Shown: in pieces, positions 22,238-30,766 of the stretch
How the letters are laid out: every line of letters starts with the position of its first letter
Position numbering within the stretch: the first letter of the stretch is position 1
Position numbers and translations under genes: made by a program
Virus record (IMG/VR): IMGVR_UViG_3300045912_000119
Span: 1 to 30,766 of that record
DNA from: a virus
Length of the DNA: 30,766 nucleotides
Reading direction: 5' to 3' (one strand)
Notes under the pieces: model-generated
The model's input: only the letters and a program-made list of their open reading frames with translations
The model's database searches: none
Told to the model about the DNA's origin: nothing

Positions 22238-22398
22238 TAGTAACACATGGTATTTTTAGTAAAGGGTTTGAAGAATTATCTCGATATTTTAATGGTATTT
22301 ATTGTACTAATAGTTACAAAGATTTAAAATTTCATCCTTTTGTAAATGATATTATGGGTCCGAAAGAGAGGTTTGTTAAACAATTATCAGTTTTTTAA
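22205..22398 (+). pseudogene. C-terminal remnant of phage ribose-phosphate pyrophosphokinase
   Basis: In a frame without its own start codon, the translation reads CKSYLIVTHGIFSKGFEELS, then RYFNGIYCTNSYKD, ending with VKQLSVF at a TAA. The V-T-H-G-I-F-S-K-G strand-loop-helix followed by 'I-x-x-T-N-S' is the C-terminal signature of PRPP synthetases, including those that phages carry with NAMPT for NAD+ salvage. All N-terminal catalytic parts, including the PRPP-binding loop, are missing, so it cannot be an active enzyme. It abuts the truncated gene at about 22205 and ends 6 nt from the convergent giant gene, marking the edge of the accessory patch. Confidence 0.6.
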
Positions 22399-22404
22399 GA
22401 AATT

Positions 22405-25400
22405 TTAATCGTCACCCCCAAACAATTTTTCCCATAAAGTCTCTTCATAAACTTGTTTAGAGGCTTGCATAGTATTATACACGGGTGTGGTAATCGGGAA
22501 TAGCTGCATAGTTTCTCTTAACCATCGGCTATCTCCCGCATTTACCCCCGATGATATTACATCATCTCCCATAATAAGTCTTACAGATGCACTAATCCAA
22601 TCAGTTACATCATCTACTATCTTTGTAGCAGGTATAGGATTTTTTAGAATTTTAAAGAAAGAATCTGGCCATACATAGAATATAACATCATCCTGTAGCC
22701 TATGACTTATGTTTACAAAGTAATTAATCACTGCTTTCTCTTCAGGGTCATCAGATGCACTAGCTTTAAGCATTAAGCCCATAGCTATTAACCCTATGTA
22801 TATAAGTATCTCTGTTGCATTTTTACGCATATTAGCCTTATCTAAATCAGAAAGCTGCGTATTAACATCCTTATTGTAATATCCAAAAGTAAGTGCTTTT
22901 AAAAGCTGACGTTTTAGGTCATTAGCTAAAAAGAAATAGTTTTGAAATATATTGTTCTCTGTACCGTCTTTGTTTACAGTAGTATCGTTAAAGAATAGCG
23001 GTATTAATGCTCTTAACCTACCTTTAGTATCCCTTTCAAGTATTTCATTATGGTTAAGCTCCCCAAACCTGTTGTTAAAACCTTCAGCAATCCAAGACCT
23101 AAACATTATCAACATTCTACCAAATACAGTCTTCTTAATCAGTACAGGTGAGTTAGGGTCGTAGTTACCATGTATTTTCTTATTAATCTCTACAATCTTA
23201 GTTTTAAACTTTGTCTGTTTACTGCCTGCAGTATCCCAAGCTTTGTCATCCCCTATAAAGTTACCTTCATCGTCATGTGCTTCAAACAAGTTAACTTCTT
23301 TACCGTTTACAGTTACCTTAGTATTAAGCATTAATGCTATAAAGGTGCTACCTTGGTTAAAGAACTCAGCCCTTTTTGTAAGCTCATAAGGGGATAGTTT
23401 AGATAAGCCTTTATTAACACTACTGTTATATGCAGAACCTTTATTATAATTCTCTTTAATATCACCTAATACGTTATACTTTTCTATTAAACTTAATATT
23501 TTTTTAGCCTTTTTATTCCTTACAAAGTCTGCCCCTAAAGTATTCCAAAGCATACGGTAGGCTTTCCTAAGCTGTGAAGTGTTAAAGTCTTCAGCACCTG
23601 CTGCCCAAGTAAAGTTAGATACGTAACCAAAACCTAAGTTAGTTGCAGCACTATACACATTCCACCCTAAACCTTTTACATGTAAATAACGTAGAAACAA
23701 TTCATATTGGCGTTCTTTAACAACGTACTTCCCTATACTTTGAAGCTCGTCTTTCAAAGCCTCTGTTTTAGCTTCATATTCTTCTTTAGTAATTTTCCCA
23801 GATTCAAAGGCTTGCTTCGTTTTTTTTACTTCTTCATTAATGGCCTTTCGTTTCTTACGTTCCTCTATTGTATAGACTTTGTTTTTGGATACAGTTTCTT
23901 TCTTCTTCTTGTCAAAGAATACTTCAAACTGATACTCCCACATTTCTCTTAGGTTGTTTAAGCCCCCTTTTGCCGCTAAAGCACCCCACTTACTTGAGTT
24001 AACTTGATTACCTTCAGCATCAAGTATTTGCTCTTTAGCATCCTTTATAGCTACATCATATAAACGTATTAAGTCTTCTATACTGCTTTTATGCTTATAA
24101 GAGTTAGATACTGCAGAAAATGCTTTAATAACTTTAGTAAGGTCAAAAGACTTGTTTTTAGCCTTTTCAGCAACGATTCTCTTTATCTCTGATGCTTTGT
24201 ATAACCTTTGTGCTTTTTTATCGTTAGGATGCTTAATTTTGGCCTCTTTTAATATACTATCATATTCTTCATCTGTAACTTTGCCATACACATTATCCAT
24301 CATGTATACGGGGAGCTTTAAACGAGGTTTCCCTGTAGAATCCATTTCGACTACATTATTATCCCATATTTCATTAATACCTACAGAATTTACATAACTG
24401 TTATATAGTACTTTAGGTATTGAGGTTATGTTAGATATATTAATGTTGTCAAATAAATTGACAGGTAATTCAGGGAGATAATTACTTTGTAGACCCTCTT
24501 TTACGTGTTGTGGGTAAAATGCTTTATACTGTTTTAAAGCATCCATAAATTCGTTATAGTACTCTAAATAAGCACTATTAGACTCTATAAACTGAAAGTT
24601 CTTATCATAGAAATTGGTATCTTTATTGTTTGAGTCGAACCGCCTTGGTACTTGTATAAGGTATTCGTAACCTTGAAAGAATTTTTCATTATTTGTAACT
24701 GTTGTTTCATTGTTAAAGTATGTGTTTGCATATGAAAATGGGGAGTATTTAACTAACCAGTCGTCTATAGCCTGCATTTCTTCTGCTAAACTTAAGTCTT
24801 TTACAGCTAACTGTTCTTTAAAAAGCTCAAAACGGTTTTCAAATTTAGCAAGCTGTTTTTCGGCTTGTTTTAAGTAGAACTCATAACCCTTTTCCCCTAA
24901 ATGTCTTTTAAGTTCTTTTATGTGATTGTCTATGTAAGTACGGTCAAATTCTTTGGCGTTTGTATGCAAGTCTTTGTAAACTTCTGGGAAAAGCACCCTA
25001 TAGTCAAATAGTAGGGTATTCTCCTTTATAAATTTCTTATATCGTTTCCAAGCTTTGCCGTCTTTCCTTTTAGCACCTTTTGGTGTATTATCTTTAATAG
25101 CTTCAAAGAACTCAGGGCTAAATCTGTGTACAATTTGTCCTGTTGCTTTACCGTCAGCCCAAGTCTGTTTAAACTTTTCAAAAAGCTTTTTAGGGTTACT
25201 TGTACCTGCAGCCTTAATAAGTTTCTCTGTTAACTTATCCCATTTCCCAAGTTCTTTTGCAGTTTCTAATTCTGCTTTAGTGTTAGCTTCTTTAATAATT
25301 CTGTCTATAGCCCTTATTACAAGGTTCCTGCTTTGTGCAGCATCTAAGAACAAAGCACTGGCTCTGCTCTCTTCTCTAAGCTCCTTAATGTCTTTTACAC

Positions 25401-26004
25401 TGATATTCTTCCCTGTAATATCCTTGACACTTTGCTGTATAGCTAAGTGAGAGGCATTAGTCCAACTATACCTGTGAAGTTCATGTGCAGCATCCCTAAT
25501 TTTTTTTAGCTCTTGGTAATTAAGAGATTGGTCTGTTATATCAGACTCCATTAAGAATTGGTCAGTGTACTCACTAGTCCAAAATTTAAGAAGTTCTAAT
25601 GTATAAAGTAAGTCACTTTCTGATAAGGAATCCCCTGTTAGTATTCTTCTAACTTCTTCTATATCAGAATTACCAATAGATATTACTTTTGAGAAAGTTT
25701 CTTGGTTTTTAAGGTTTTCTATCTCTTCTAATACCTTTTCTTTAGTGTCTACAAAATCCCTAACTTTAATCTCATTCTTCTTAGCCCTTGCCTTTTGTAT
25801 ATTTTCATTCAGTATTTTAACCTGTAATTCTTTTTGGTTTATAAGAACCTGATACTTATTGTCATTGTTAGAAGGTAATGCATCATCGTATTGAACAGGA
25901 CTAGTCCTATCGTTCAAATACAATGTTATTGCATCCTTAGCCCCATATTTAGCTATCATAGCAGCTAACATAGGGTCTTTTACACTTTTTACTTTACATG
26001 ACAT
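22405..26004 (-). CDS. giant virion/ejected protein downstream of the RNA polymerase gene
   Basis: This 1199-residue protein has long helical and coiled-coil regions (about 40-110 and 380-450). A middle region (about 470-640) is aromatic-rich: PRRFDSNNKDTNFYDKNF, FYPQHVKEGLQSNYLPELPV. A charged helical stretch follows (about 720-790), and the C-terminal third has hydrophobic segments including ILIYIGLIAMGLMLKA near residue 1085. No enzymatic motif is recognised. In crAss-like phages, giant proteins beside the virion RNA polymerase are packaged and ejected, and this gene's size, order and strand match. A hydrophobic C-terminal region could help DNA or protein cross the envelope; that is inference. 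It starts 36 nt after the polymerase stop and converges on the rightward genes at 22.4 kb. Confidence 0.7.
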   Translation of the reverse strand: MSCKVKSVKDPMLAAMIAKYGAKDAITLYLNDRTSPVQYDDALPSNNDNKYQVLINQKELQVKILNENIQKARAKKNEIKVRDFVDTKEKVLEEIENLKNQETFSKVISIGNSDIEEVRRILTGDSLSESDLLYTLELLKFWTSEYTDQFLMESDITDQSLNYQELKKIRDAAHELHRYSWTNASHLAIQQSVKDITGKNISVKDIKELREESRASALFLDAAQSRNLVIRAIDRIIKEANTKAELETAKELGKWDKLTEKLIKAAGTSNPKKLFEKFKQTWADGKATGQIVHRFSPEFFEAIKDNTPKGAKRKDGKAWKRYKKFIKENTLLFDYRVLFPEVYKDLHTNAKEFDRTYIDNHIKELKRHLGEKGYEFYLKQAEKQLAKFENRFELFKEQLAVKDLSLAEEMQAIDDWLVKYSPFSYANTYFNNETTVTNNEKFFQGYEYLIQVPRRFDSNNKDTNFYDKNFQFIESNSAYLEYYNEFMDALKQYKAFYPQHVKEGLQSNYLPELPVNLFDNINISNITSIPKVLYNSYVNSVGINEIWDNNVVEMDSTGKPRLKLPVYMMDNVYGKVTDEEYDSILKEAKIKHPNDKKAQRLYKASEIKRIVAEKAKNKSFDLTKVIKAFSAVSNSYKHKSSIEDLIRLYDVAIKDAKEQILDAEGNQVNSSKWGALAAKGGLNNLREMWEYQFEVFFDKKKKETVSKNKVYTIEERKKRKAINEEVKKTKQAFESGKITKEEYEAKTEALKDELQSIGKYVVKERQYELFLRYLHVKGLGWNVYSAATNLGFGYVSNFTWAAGAEDFNTSQLRKAYRMLWNTLGADFVRNKKAKKILSLIEKYNVLGDIKENYNKGSAYNSSVNKGLSKLSPYELTKRAEFFNQGSTFIALMLNTKVTVNGKEVNLFEAHDDEGNFIGDDKAWDTAGSKQTKFKTKIVEINKKIHGNYDPNSPVLIKKTVFGRMLIMFRSWIAEGFNNRFGELNHNEILERDTKGRLRALIPLFFNDTTVNKDGTENNIFQNYFFLANDLKRQLLKALTFGYYNKDVNTQLSDLDKANMRKNATEILIYIGLIAMGLMLKASASDDPEEKAVINYFVNISHRLQDDVIFYVWPDSFFKILKNPIPATKIVDDVTDWISASVRLIMGDDVISSGVNAGDSRWLRETMQLFPITTPVYNTMQASKQVYEETLWEKLFGGDD

Positions 26005-26039
26005 ATTACAAAAATATTATTAATAATTTTAATTACCTA

Positions 26040-29000
26040 TTACTCGCACTCAAATTTTATATCCCCATTTGATAATAAATCTCTCAACTTAGCACGTTCT
26101 TCTTTAGTTAGACCTTTAGCAAATTCTGTTACAGATTCAAATAGGTCTAACTGTTGAGGTGCTTCTTTAGCTACCTTTTCTTTAATAGCTTCTGCTGCTT
26201 TGTGAACTTCTTCAGCTCTCTTAATCTTATTAGTAGATTGAGAGGGGTCTACAATGTCATTAACAGCCCTATTTTTCTTAGCTAAAGTGTCAATACCCTT
26301 AGTTGTGTTAATTAAGTATTTAAGGTTATAAGCTGTAGTACCATCGTTAGCAGGAGCTTTAGCAGCAAAGTATTTAACAGGCTTGCCCATCTTAGCCATT
26401 TTATCATTAAGCCTGCTTATCTTGGTAAGGATAGTTGTGTATTCTGATGGGCTTACATTAGTCTTTTTAAATGTATACCCTGCAAGTTTACTTAAAGAGT
26501 ATGCACTAACTTCTTTCCAATCACCTTTAGGGATATTATAACCAGGCAGTTCATCTACAGAGGTATCTGTATCAGGGCTTTGTTCTACAGTACTTCTTCT
26601 TATTATTTCTTCTAGGGATAGACCTTCATATGGGTTTTGAGAAGTATCTACAGCAGCAGTACTTAAATCTTTTTGTTCTGATTTAGATACACTTTTATAC
26701 GCTTCAATCGAAGTTTTTTCAGATATAACTAAATCAACTATGTTAGTTATAGCAGCTTCTAAAGCAGAATCTGCATTAACATCCCCAAAACCTGCTAAAA
26801 ACTCTTTTAAGTAGTTTATTATCTTCTCTATTATGTTTTTACTTTGACCTTTGTACTTTATAGCATTTAAAACTTTATAAGTATTAGGTTCTGTTAAAGC
26901 CATTGTAACCAATTCCTCAACATTATCCCCATAAAATACATAGTACTTATCTCTAAGCTCTATAAAGTTAGGCTTATGGTTCTTAGATTCATACTGTTCA
27001 GTAAAGTCTTGTAAACCTTCAGCCGTTAAACCTAAATGTTTTAACTTACCATTCTTAACTTCATTTCTAAGGAACTCATGTAAGTTTTTCAAATTTAGTA
27101 TAGCAGCTTTCTGTTTTTCAGTAAGGTTTAATTTAAAATCAATATTACGAAGAGCTTGTTTTATTAAACGAGACGATACCCCGTGTAATAACTCATGTAA
27201 TACAGTCTTAACTAAATCTGTTTTTAAATTAGTATTTATGCTAATTCTATTATGTTTACTTTCAAAAACACCCTCTAAACTACTCATTTTAACAACTTGT
27301 AGTTTTAAAGTTCTTTCTGTAGAAGGTAAAGAGTCTATAGCATCAGATATTAGTTTAGACACAACCCTTTCTTGAGCTGTTAAGCTAGAATCATTAGACC
27401 AATCTGCTAACATTAAACTTATATCATTTAAGTTCATTTGATTTTTAACCCCATACCTTTCAAAGCTGTTTAAAGAGGTTTTAGCAGTATTGTTTATAGT
27501 CTTAGCTGTAACAGCCTTTTGTTGTACTTTATCCCTTGAGGCTGTGTTTTCTACAGGTTTTAAACTGTAATTATTAGAAGGAATACTAGACAAATCACTT
27601 CCATATTCATTAACAAAAGTTCCACCTTTTAACGGTACAAGTACATAAGTGTTAGTGCTATAATCATATTGGTATAAGAAATAACCTTTAGCATTAATAT
27701 CTGTTTTAATAGAAGCAAAAGTTGGTGGGAAACCTGATACTTTATCCACAGTATAAGTTAAAGGTATTTTGTAACTTTTACCATCAGCCCCTTTTACAAT
27801 TGTGTAAGTCTTAGGCTTTTGGTTTTTCATACGCTTAGTAAGCTCTGGGTTATTTTGAAAGAACTCTCTAACAAAGTCGTAGGTGTATTTAGGACTATTG
27901 ATGTCAATATTCCTTAAAGCCTCCCCAATGCCTAGTTCCTCTAAAAACTCAGGGCTTATATAAGAACCTATACTATAAGGTGTTTTTAAAGCACCTGTTA
28001 AGTAATAGTACATAACAAAGTCTTTTGCAAAGTCTTTATAAGTATAACCTGGTTCTAGTTCTTTGTCTGTGTATAACAGGTCATTAAATTCTTTTATTAA
28101 ATCTTCTTCCTCTAACTTTTCAAGGTTATTGTTATAGGTAACTACACTAGGTTTAATTCCTAGAACATCTCTATTAACCTCTAACCTTTGTATTAATTTG
28201 TTTTTAGATACTTTCTTAAAAGCATGTACTCTATCAGCAAAAGACTTATTAGTTTTGTTGCTTATCAACAGCCTATACCTTTCAGCAACTAAGTCTATGT
28301 TTAGGCTTTCTTTTATTGCATTAGCAACCATGTTAGATTTAAACTCGTTAAATACTAACTTACTCATTTCTGCACTCTTCTTCCCTGTTATTTTGATTAT
28401 TTCATCATTAGCTTGTTCAAATCCCCTTGCGTTTACAGGGAATAGTCTATCAAATACACTTACAGCATTTAAAGCGTATACTGAAGCTATACCGTTTATA
28501 CTTGTAGGTTTAACAAACCTTCCATTTACAAAAAGTACATGCCCAGCTTCTACAGATTTAGCATCTGCACTACTTTCCCCTATCAATAAGCTAAGGTTCC
28601 TAAAGTCTAGCATTAAATCAAGGTTGTTAATCTTATTAACCTGCTCTTCTATTTCAAAGAAGTTTTTCCCTAAACCTTTAGAGTCAGTATTTATAGCACT
28701 GGTTATAACCCTAAGTTTCTTACCTAATTCAGATGCTTGTAAGAATTTCTTTAAAGCAACATATTGTACAAAGTCATAGTTATCAGAAGCTTTGTTGAAT
28801 ATAGCCTTTTTCAAGTCTTCTATAGATATTAAACCTTCTTCTAAATCAAGTTCTTCATTAGTATACTTTAAGCTTTTAAATGTTTCTACAGCAGCATCTA
28901 TTTCAGGGGTTTCTGAAAAGTTATCACTTGTACTGTCCATAAAGGCCATTACATTATTAACATAAGCTTTAACTGAGTCTTGATTTAGTAAATAAGATAT

Positions 29001-30766
29001 TAAATCCTCTTCATAACCATTTTGAATTAAACCTACTATACTGTCAAAAGTAATAGTATTTATGTTTAACTTCTCCATTATAGATTCTTTTTCATTATCC
29101 ACAGAAGCTGACTGGTAGTATGTATGTATATCACTTTTCTTATTACCTCTCCCTGTACTTGGGTCGCTTATGCTAGTAGGTTTCTCCCCTTTAAAGGTTA
29201 TATGAAACTCCCCTGTATCTTTAAAGTTAGTGTATATAATACTAGGGTGTGCTATTAAAGCTGTGTTAAGGGTATTACTAGAAGAGAATAGCCCTACACC
29301 TGCCTTACCACCCCTACCGTTCATATACTTCATGTTTTGGTAAGATGATGATAGTGGTGTTACGAATTTACTTTTTAACTTAGCCTGCTCTACTGCGTAA
29401 ATTTCTGCAGCTAATTCTTTCAGCATACCAAACCCTAAAGGTTTTAATACACTCTCTATAACTTCAGGGTGAGTCATTACAAACTTATGACTATCAAGTA
29501 TTTCATTATGTAAAACACCCTCTAAGTCTTTCTCTTTGTTAGTAACCCTTAATACTTTGCCTTCTTTATTAACATAGTATTTGTAGTTATAGTTATAAAG
29601 TTTATCTATGTCAAAGTCAGAGCCCATTTGTTTTGTAAACTCTTTAGGGGCTACAACCATGTTTTCATAAGCCTCTGGTAAGAACCCTACAACTTCTACC
29701 CAAGACATAGATGAATGCGACTGGGTAGGTATTCTAAAAGAGAACATTTCTAAAAGCTCTTTTCCTATTAAGTCTGTGTTTAAGTACTTTCTACCGTCTT
29801 TTTCAACAATATAATCTTTAATGTTTAACAGCTCACCTTTGTTGTTTTTAAATTTAAAAGGTATGATTATCTGAGCAGGTTTAATAACACCGTCTTCTAT
29901 ACGCATTGTTTTAAGGCCTGCTTTAGGGTCATAACCTTCTACATAAACCATGTCGTTTTTAGCATCAGGGTTCTCTTCTAAAAAGCCTTCTTCAGTAACT
30001 AAAGCAGCACTGAAACCAGGGGACTTAACCTTGCGTACATCATTATCTGCTAAAGATATTACTAAAGACTCAAACTTATCAGCGTAATCTGTTAAGTATA
30101 AAGGTAATTTGAATACATCTTCCCCGTTAACGTCTTTTCTTAGTTTTAAGTATTCTATTACTACGCTAGGGTACTTGTCTTCAATAGCCTTTTCTAACAA
30201 TACAGCTTGTAGTTTTTTAATGTCTAGTACTCCGTTTTTAGTAAATCTTTCTAGGAATTTACCATATTTATGAGCTGTTAACTCTTTTTGGTTATTTATA
30301 AACTTATCATACTCTTGCTTAATAGCATCTATATGCAAGATGTTGTTCCAAATAAGCTTAACTTCTTGTGAACCTCTGTTTATAGTGGTTTTCTCTGGGT
30401 CAAAGGGTACCTCTTGTTGTATCTTGAAGTTATCCCTATCCATAAGTATAGTGTTTTCAAACTTTATATCGTCTTTAACACTACCATCTTTGTTGAATAT
30501 TGTGCTGTTGTCTTTTTTAGAACCTAGTTTAACACCTGATTTAAAGGCTAGCCTTACAAGGTTATCATCTTTTTGCAAAGCCTCCATTGCTTTCCTAATC
30601 TTGTCTAAGCCTTTTCCTTTAGTTAATTGAGGTATTAAAGGTATAGCACTAGACTTAACATACACAGGGTAGTAAGTCTTTAAGCTAGGGTTAAAATGAT
30701 AACCATAATATACTGGTTTAGTAGGCTGTAATAGGATATTTAATTCTTCTTTGGAGAATTTAGCAT
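26040..30766 (-). CDS. virion RNA polymerase-like giant protein with HExxH motif, partial
   Basis: The frame is open to the window edge, so the N-terminus lies beyond 30766; the GTG at 30665 is internal. At least 1574 residues are visible. Numbering from that GTG, FRIPTQSHSS (about 312-321) and QMGSDFDIDKLYNY with D350/D352/D354 reproduce the R-x-P-T and D-x-D-x-D catalytic loop of beta-prime and of crAss-like phage gp66 (phi14:2) and YonO-type polymerases. The Lys-rich segments YVKSSAIPLIPQ and FKSGVKLG may belong to the partner psi-barrel. GGKAGVGLFSS (about 452) follows. Near residue 1157, VLHELLHGVSS is a zincin-type HExxH motif. It would be injected to transcribe early genes. Confidence 0.82.
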   Translation of the reverse strand, partial: AKFSKEELNILLQPTKPVYYGYHFNPSLKTYYPVYVKSSAIPLIPQLTKGKGLDKIRKAMEALQKDDNLVRLAFKSGVKLGSKKDNSTIFNKDGSVKDDIKFENTILMDRDNFKIQQEVPFDPEKTTINRGSQEVKLIWNNILHIDAIKQEYDKFINNQKELTAHKYGKFLERFTKNGVLDIKKLQAVLLEKAIEDKYPSVVIEYLKLRKDVNGEDVFKLPLYLTDYADKFESLVISLADNDVRKVKSPGFSAALVTEEGFLEENPDAKNDMVYVEGYDPKAGLKTMRIEDGVIKPAQIIIPFKFKNNKGELLNIKDYIVEKDGRKYLNTDLIGKELLEMFSFRIPTQSHSSMSWVEVVGFLPEAYENMVVAPKEFTKQMGSDFDIDKLYNYNYKYYVNKEGKVLRVTNKEKDLEGVLHNEILDSHKFVMTHPEVIESVLKPLGFGMLKELAAEIYAVEQAKLKSKFVTPLSSSYQNMKYMNGRGGKAGVGLFSSSNTLNTALIAHPSIIYTNFKDTGEFHITFKGEKPTSISDPSTGRGNKKSDIHTYYQSASVDNEKESIMEKLNINTITFDSIVGLIQNGYEEDLISYLLNQDSVKAYVNNVMAFMDSTSDNFSETPEIDAAVETFKSLKYTNEELDLEEGLISIEDLKKAIFNKASDNYDFVQYVALKKFLQASELGKKLRVITSAINTDSKGLGKNFFEIEEQVNKINNLDLMLDFRNLSLLIGESSADAKSVEAGHVLFVNGRFVKPTSINGIASVYALNAVSVFDRLFPVNARGFEQANDEIIKITGKKSAEMSKLVFNEFKSNMVANAIKESLNIDLVAERYRLLISNKTNKSFADRVHAFKKVSKNKLIQRLEVNRDVLGIKPSVVTYNNNLEKLEEEDLIKEFNDLLYTDKELEPGYTYKDFAKDFVMYYYLTGALKTPYSIGSYISPEFLEELGIGEALRNIDINSPKYTYDFVREFFQNNPELTKRMKNQKPKTYTIVKGADGKSYKIPLTYTVDKVSGFPPTFASIKTDINAKGYFLYQYDYSTNTYVLVPLKGGTFVNEYGSDLSSIPSNNYSLKPVENTASRDKVQQKAVTAKTINNTAKTSLNSFERYGVKNQMNLNDISLMLADWSNDSSLTAQERVVSKLISDAIDSLPSTERTLKLQVVKMSSLEGVFESKHNRISINTNLKTDLVKTVLHELLHGVSSRLIKQALRNIDFKLNLTEKQKAAILNLKNLHEFLRNEVKNGKLKHLGLTAEGLQDFTEQYESKNHKPNFIELRDKYYVFYGDNVEELVTMALTEPNTYKVLNAIKYKGQSKNIIEKIINYLKEFLAGFGDVNADSALEAAITNIVDLVISEKTSIEAYKSVSKSEQKDLSTAAVDTSQNPYEGLSLEEIIRRSTVEQSPDTDTSVDELPGYNIPKGDWKEVSAYSLSKLAGYTFKKTNVSPSEYTTILTKISRLNDKMAKMGKPVKYFAAKAPANDGTTAYNLKYLINTTKGIDTLAKKNRAVNDIVDPSQSTNKIKRAEEVHKAAEAIKEKVAKEAPQQLDLFESVTEFAKGLTKEERAKLRDLLSNGDIKFECE

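Noticed and set aside
22390-22410. Possible bidirectional terminator at the convergence of transcription units
   Set aside because: There is a short T run but no G-C-containing hairpin in the few bases between the stops or close by.
25055-25450. 131-codon rightward frame opposite the 1199-aa giant gene
   Set aside because: It is hydrophobic and Ser/Leu/Phe-rich, as expected from the complement of a Lys/Glu-rich coding strand, and has no motif. It lies wholly inside a convincing long gene on the other strand.
26013-26032. Palindrome ATTATTAATAAT between the two giant genes
   Set aside because: Only A and T, in an AT-rich 35-nt spacer, with no G-C pairs and no T-run after it. Such palindromes are expected by chance; it is neither a convincing operator nor a terminator.
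28198-28779. 193-codon rightward frame opposite the RNA polymerase gene
   Set aside because: Its leucine/serine-rich composition mirrors the leftward gene, and it shows no domain or initiation context. It is read as an antisense shadow.
1-30766. CRISPR array, insertion sequence or integrase
   Set aside because: No regularly spaced repeats, transposase or tyrosine/serine recombinase motifs were seen in any frame.

Overview
The window looks like part of an AT-rich, double-stranded DNA phage (or prophage) genome infecting a member of the Bacteroidota. The evidence is dense, overlapping genes, a complete phage replication set, A/T-rich start contexts (often AATTATGG) with few Shine-Dalgarno sites, and a leftward module of giant proteins. 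The best fit is a crAss-like phage (Crassvirales) or a close relative. The large leftward protein at the right edge carries the D-F-D-I-D catalytic loop of the two-double-psi-barrel RNA polymerases, preceded by an R-x-P-T motif as in bacterial beta-prime, and it also carries a downstream HExxH motif. The taxonomic placement is inference; no capsid, portal or terminase gene is in view.

Layout. (1) 1-2.4 kb, rightward: a small, possibly sigma-like protein, then a lysis/envelope cassette with a holin-like protein, a FlgJ-type glucosaminidase endolysin and several tiny membrane or exported proteins. (2) 2.4-9.8 kb, rightward: replication and recombination, comprising a family A DNA polymerase, small proteins (one zinc ribbon), a possible helicase loader, a DnaB-type helicase, a DUF5664 nucleotide-pool enzyme, a Sak4-like ATPase, a probable SSB and a TOPRIM primase. 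A 112-nt element with a 15-bp closing helix sits just before the primase. (3) 9.7-18.1 kb, rightward: a cassette with one ATP-grasp ligase, one GNAT-like protein, two COOH-NH2 amidoligases and two class II glutamine amidotransferases, plus unknown proteins. This is an elaborated version of the phiEco32-type amidoligase clusters, whose product is not known. (4) 18.1-20.8 kb: a PD-(D/E)XK nuclease fused to a 5'-3' exonuclease, a conserved unknown protein and an HTH-metallophosphoesterase. (5) 20.77-22.4 kb: an accessory patch with signs of decay, comprising a degenerate tRNA-like element, a gene with an in-frame TGA, a frameshifted gene, an intact zinc-ribbon mini-protein, a truncated gene and the C-terminal scrap of a probable ribose-phosphate pyrophosphokinase. 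(6) 22.4-30.77 kb, leftward: two giant proteins (1199 aa, and at least 1574 aa running off the window), read as an ejected or virion-associated protein and the virion RNA polymerase.

The replication genes give a nearly self-contained replisome. The central amidoligase cassette presumably draws ammonia from glutamine to make amide or peptide bonds on an unknown acceptor. The leftward giant proteins would enter the cell with the DNA and transcribe early genes. The rightward and leftward transcription units converge at about 22.4 kb with only 6 nt between the last stop codons and no visible intrinsic terminator.
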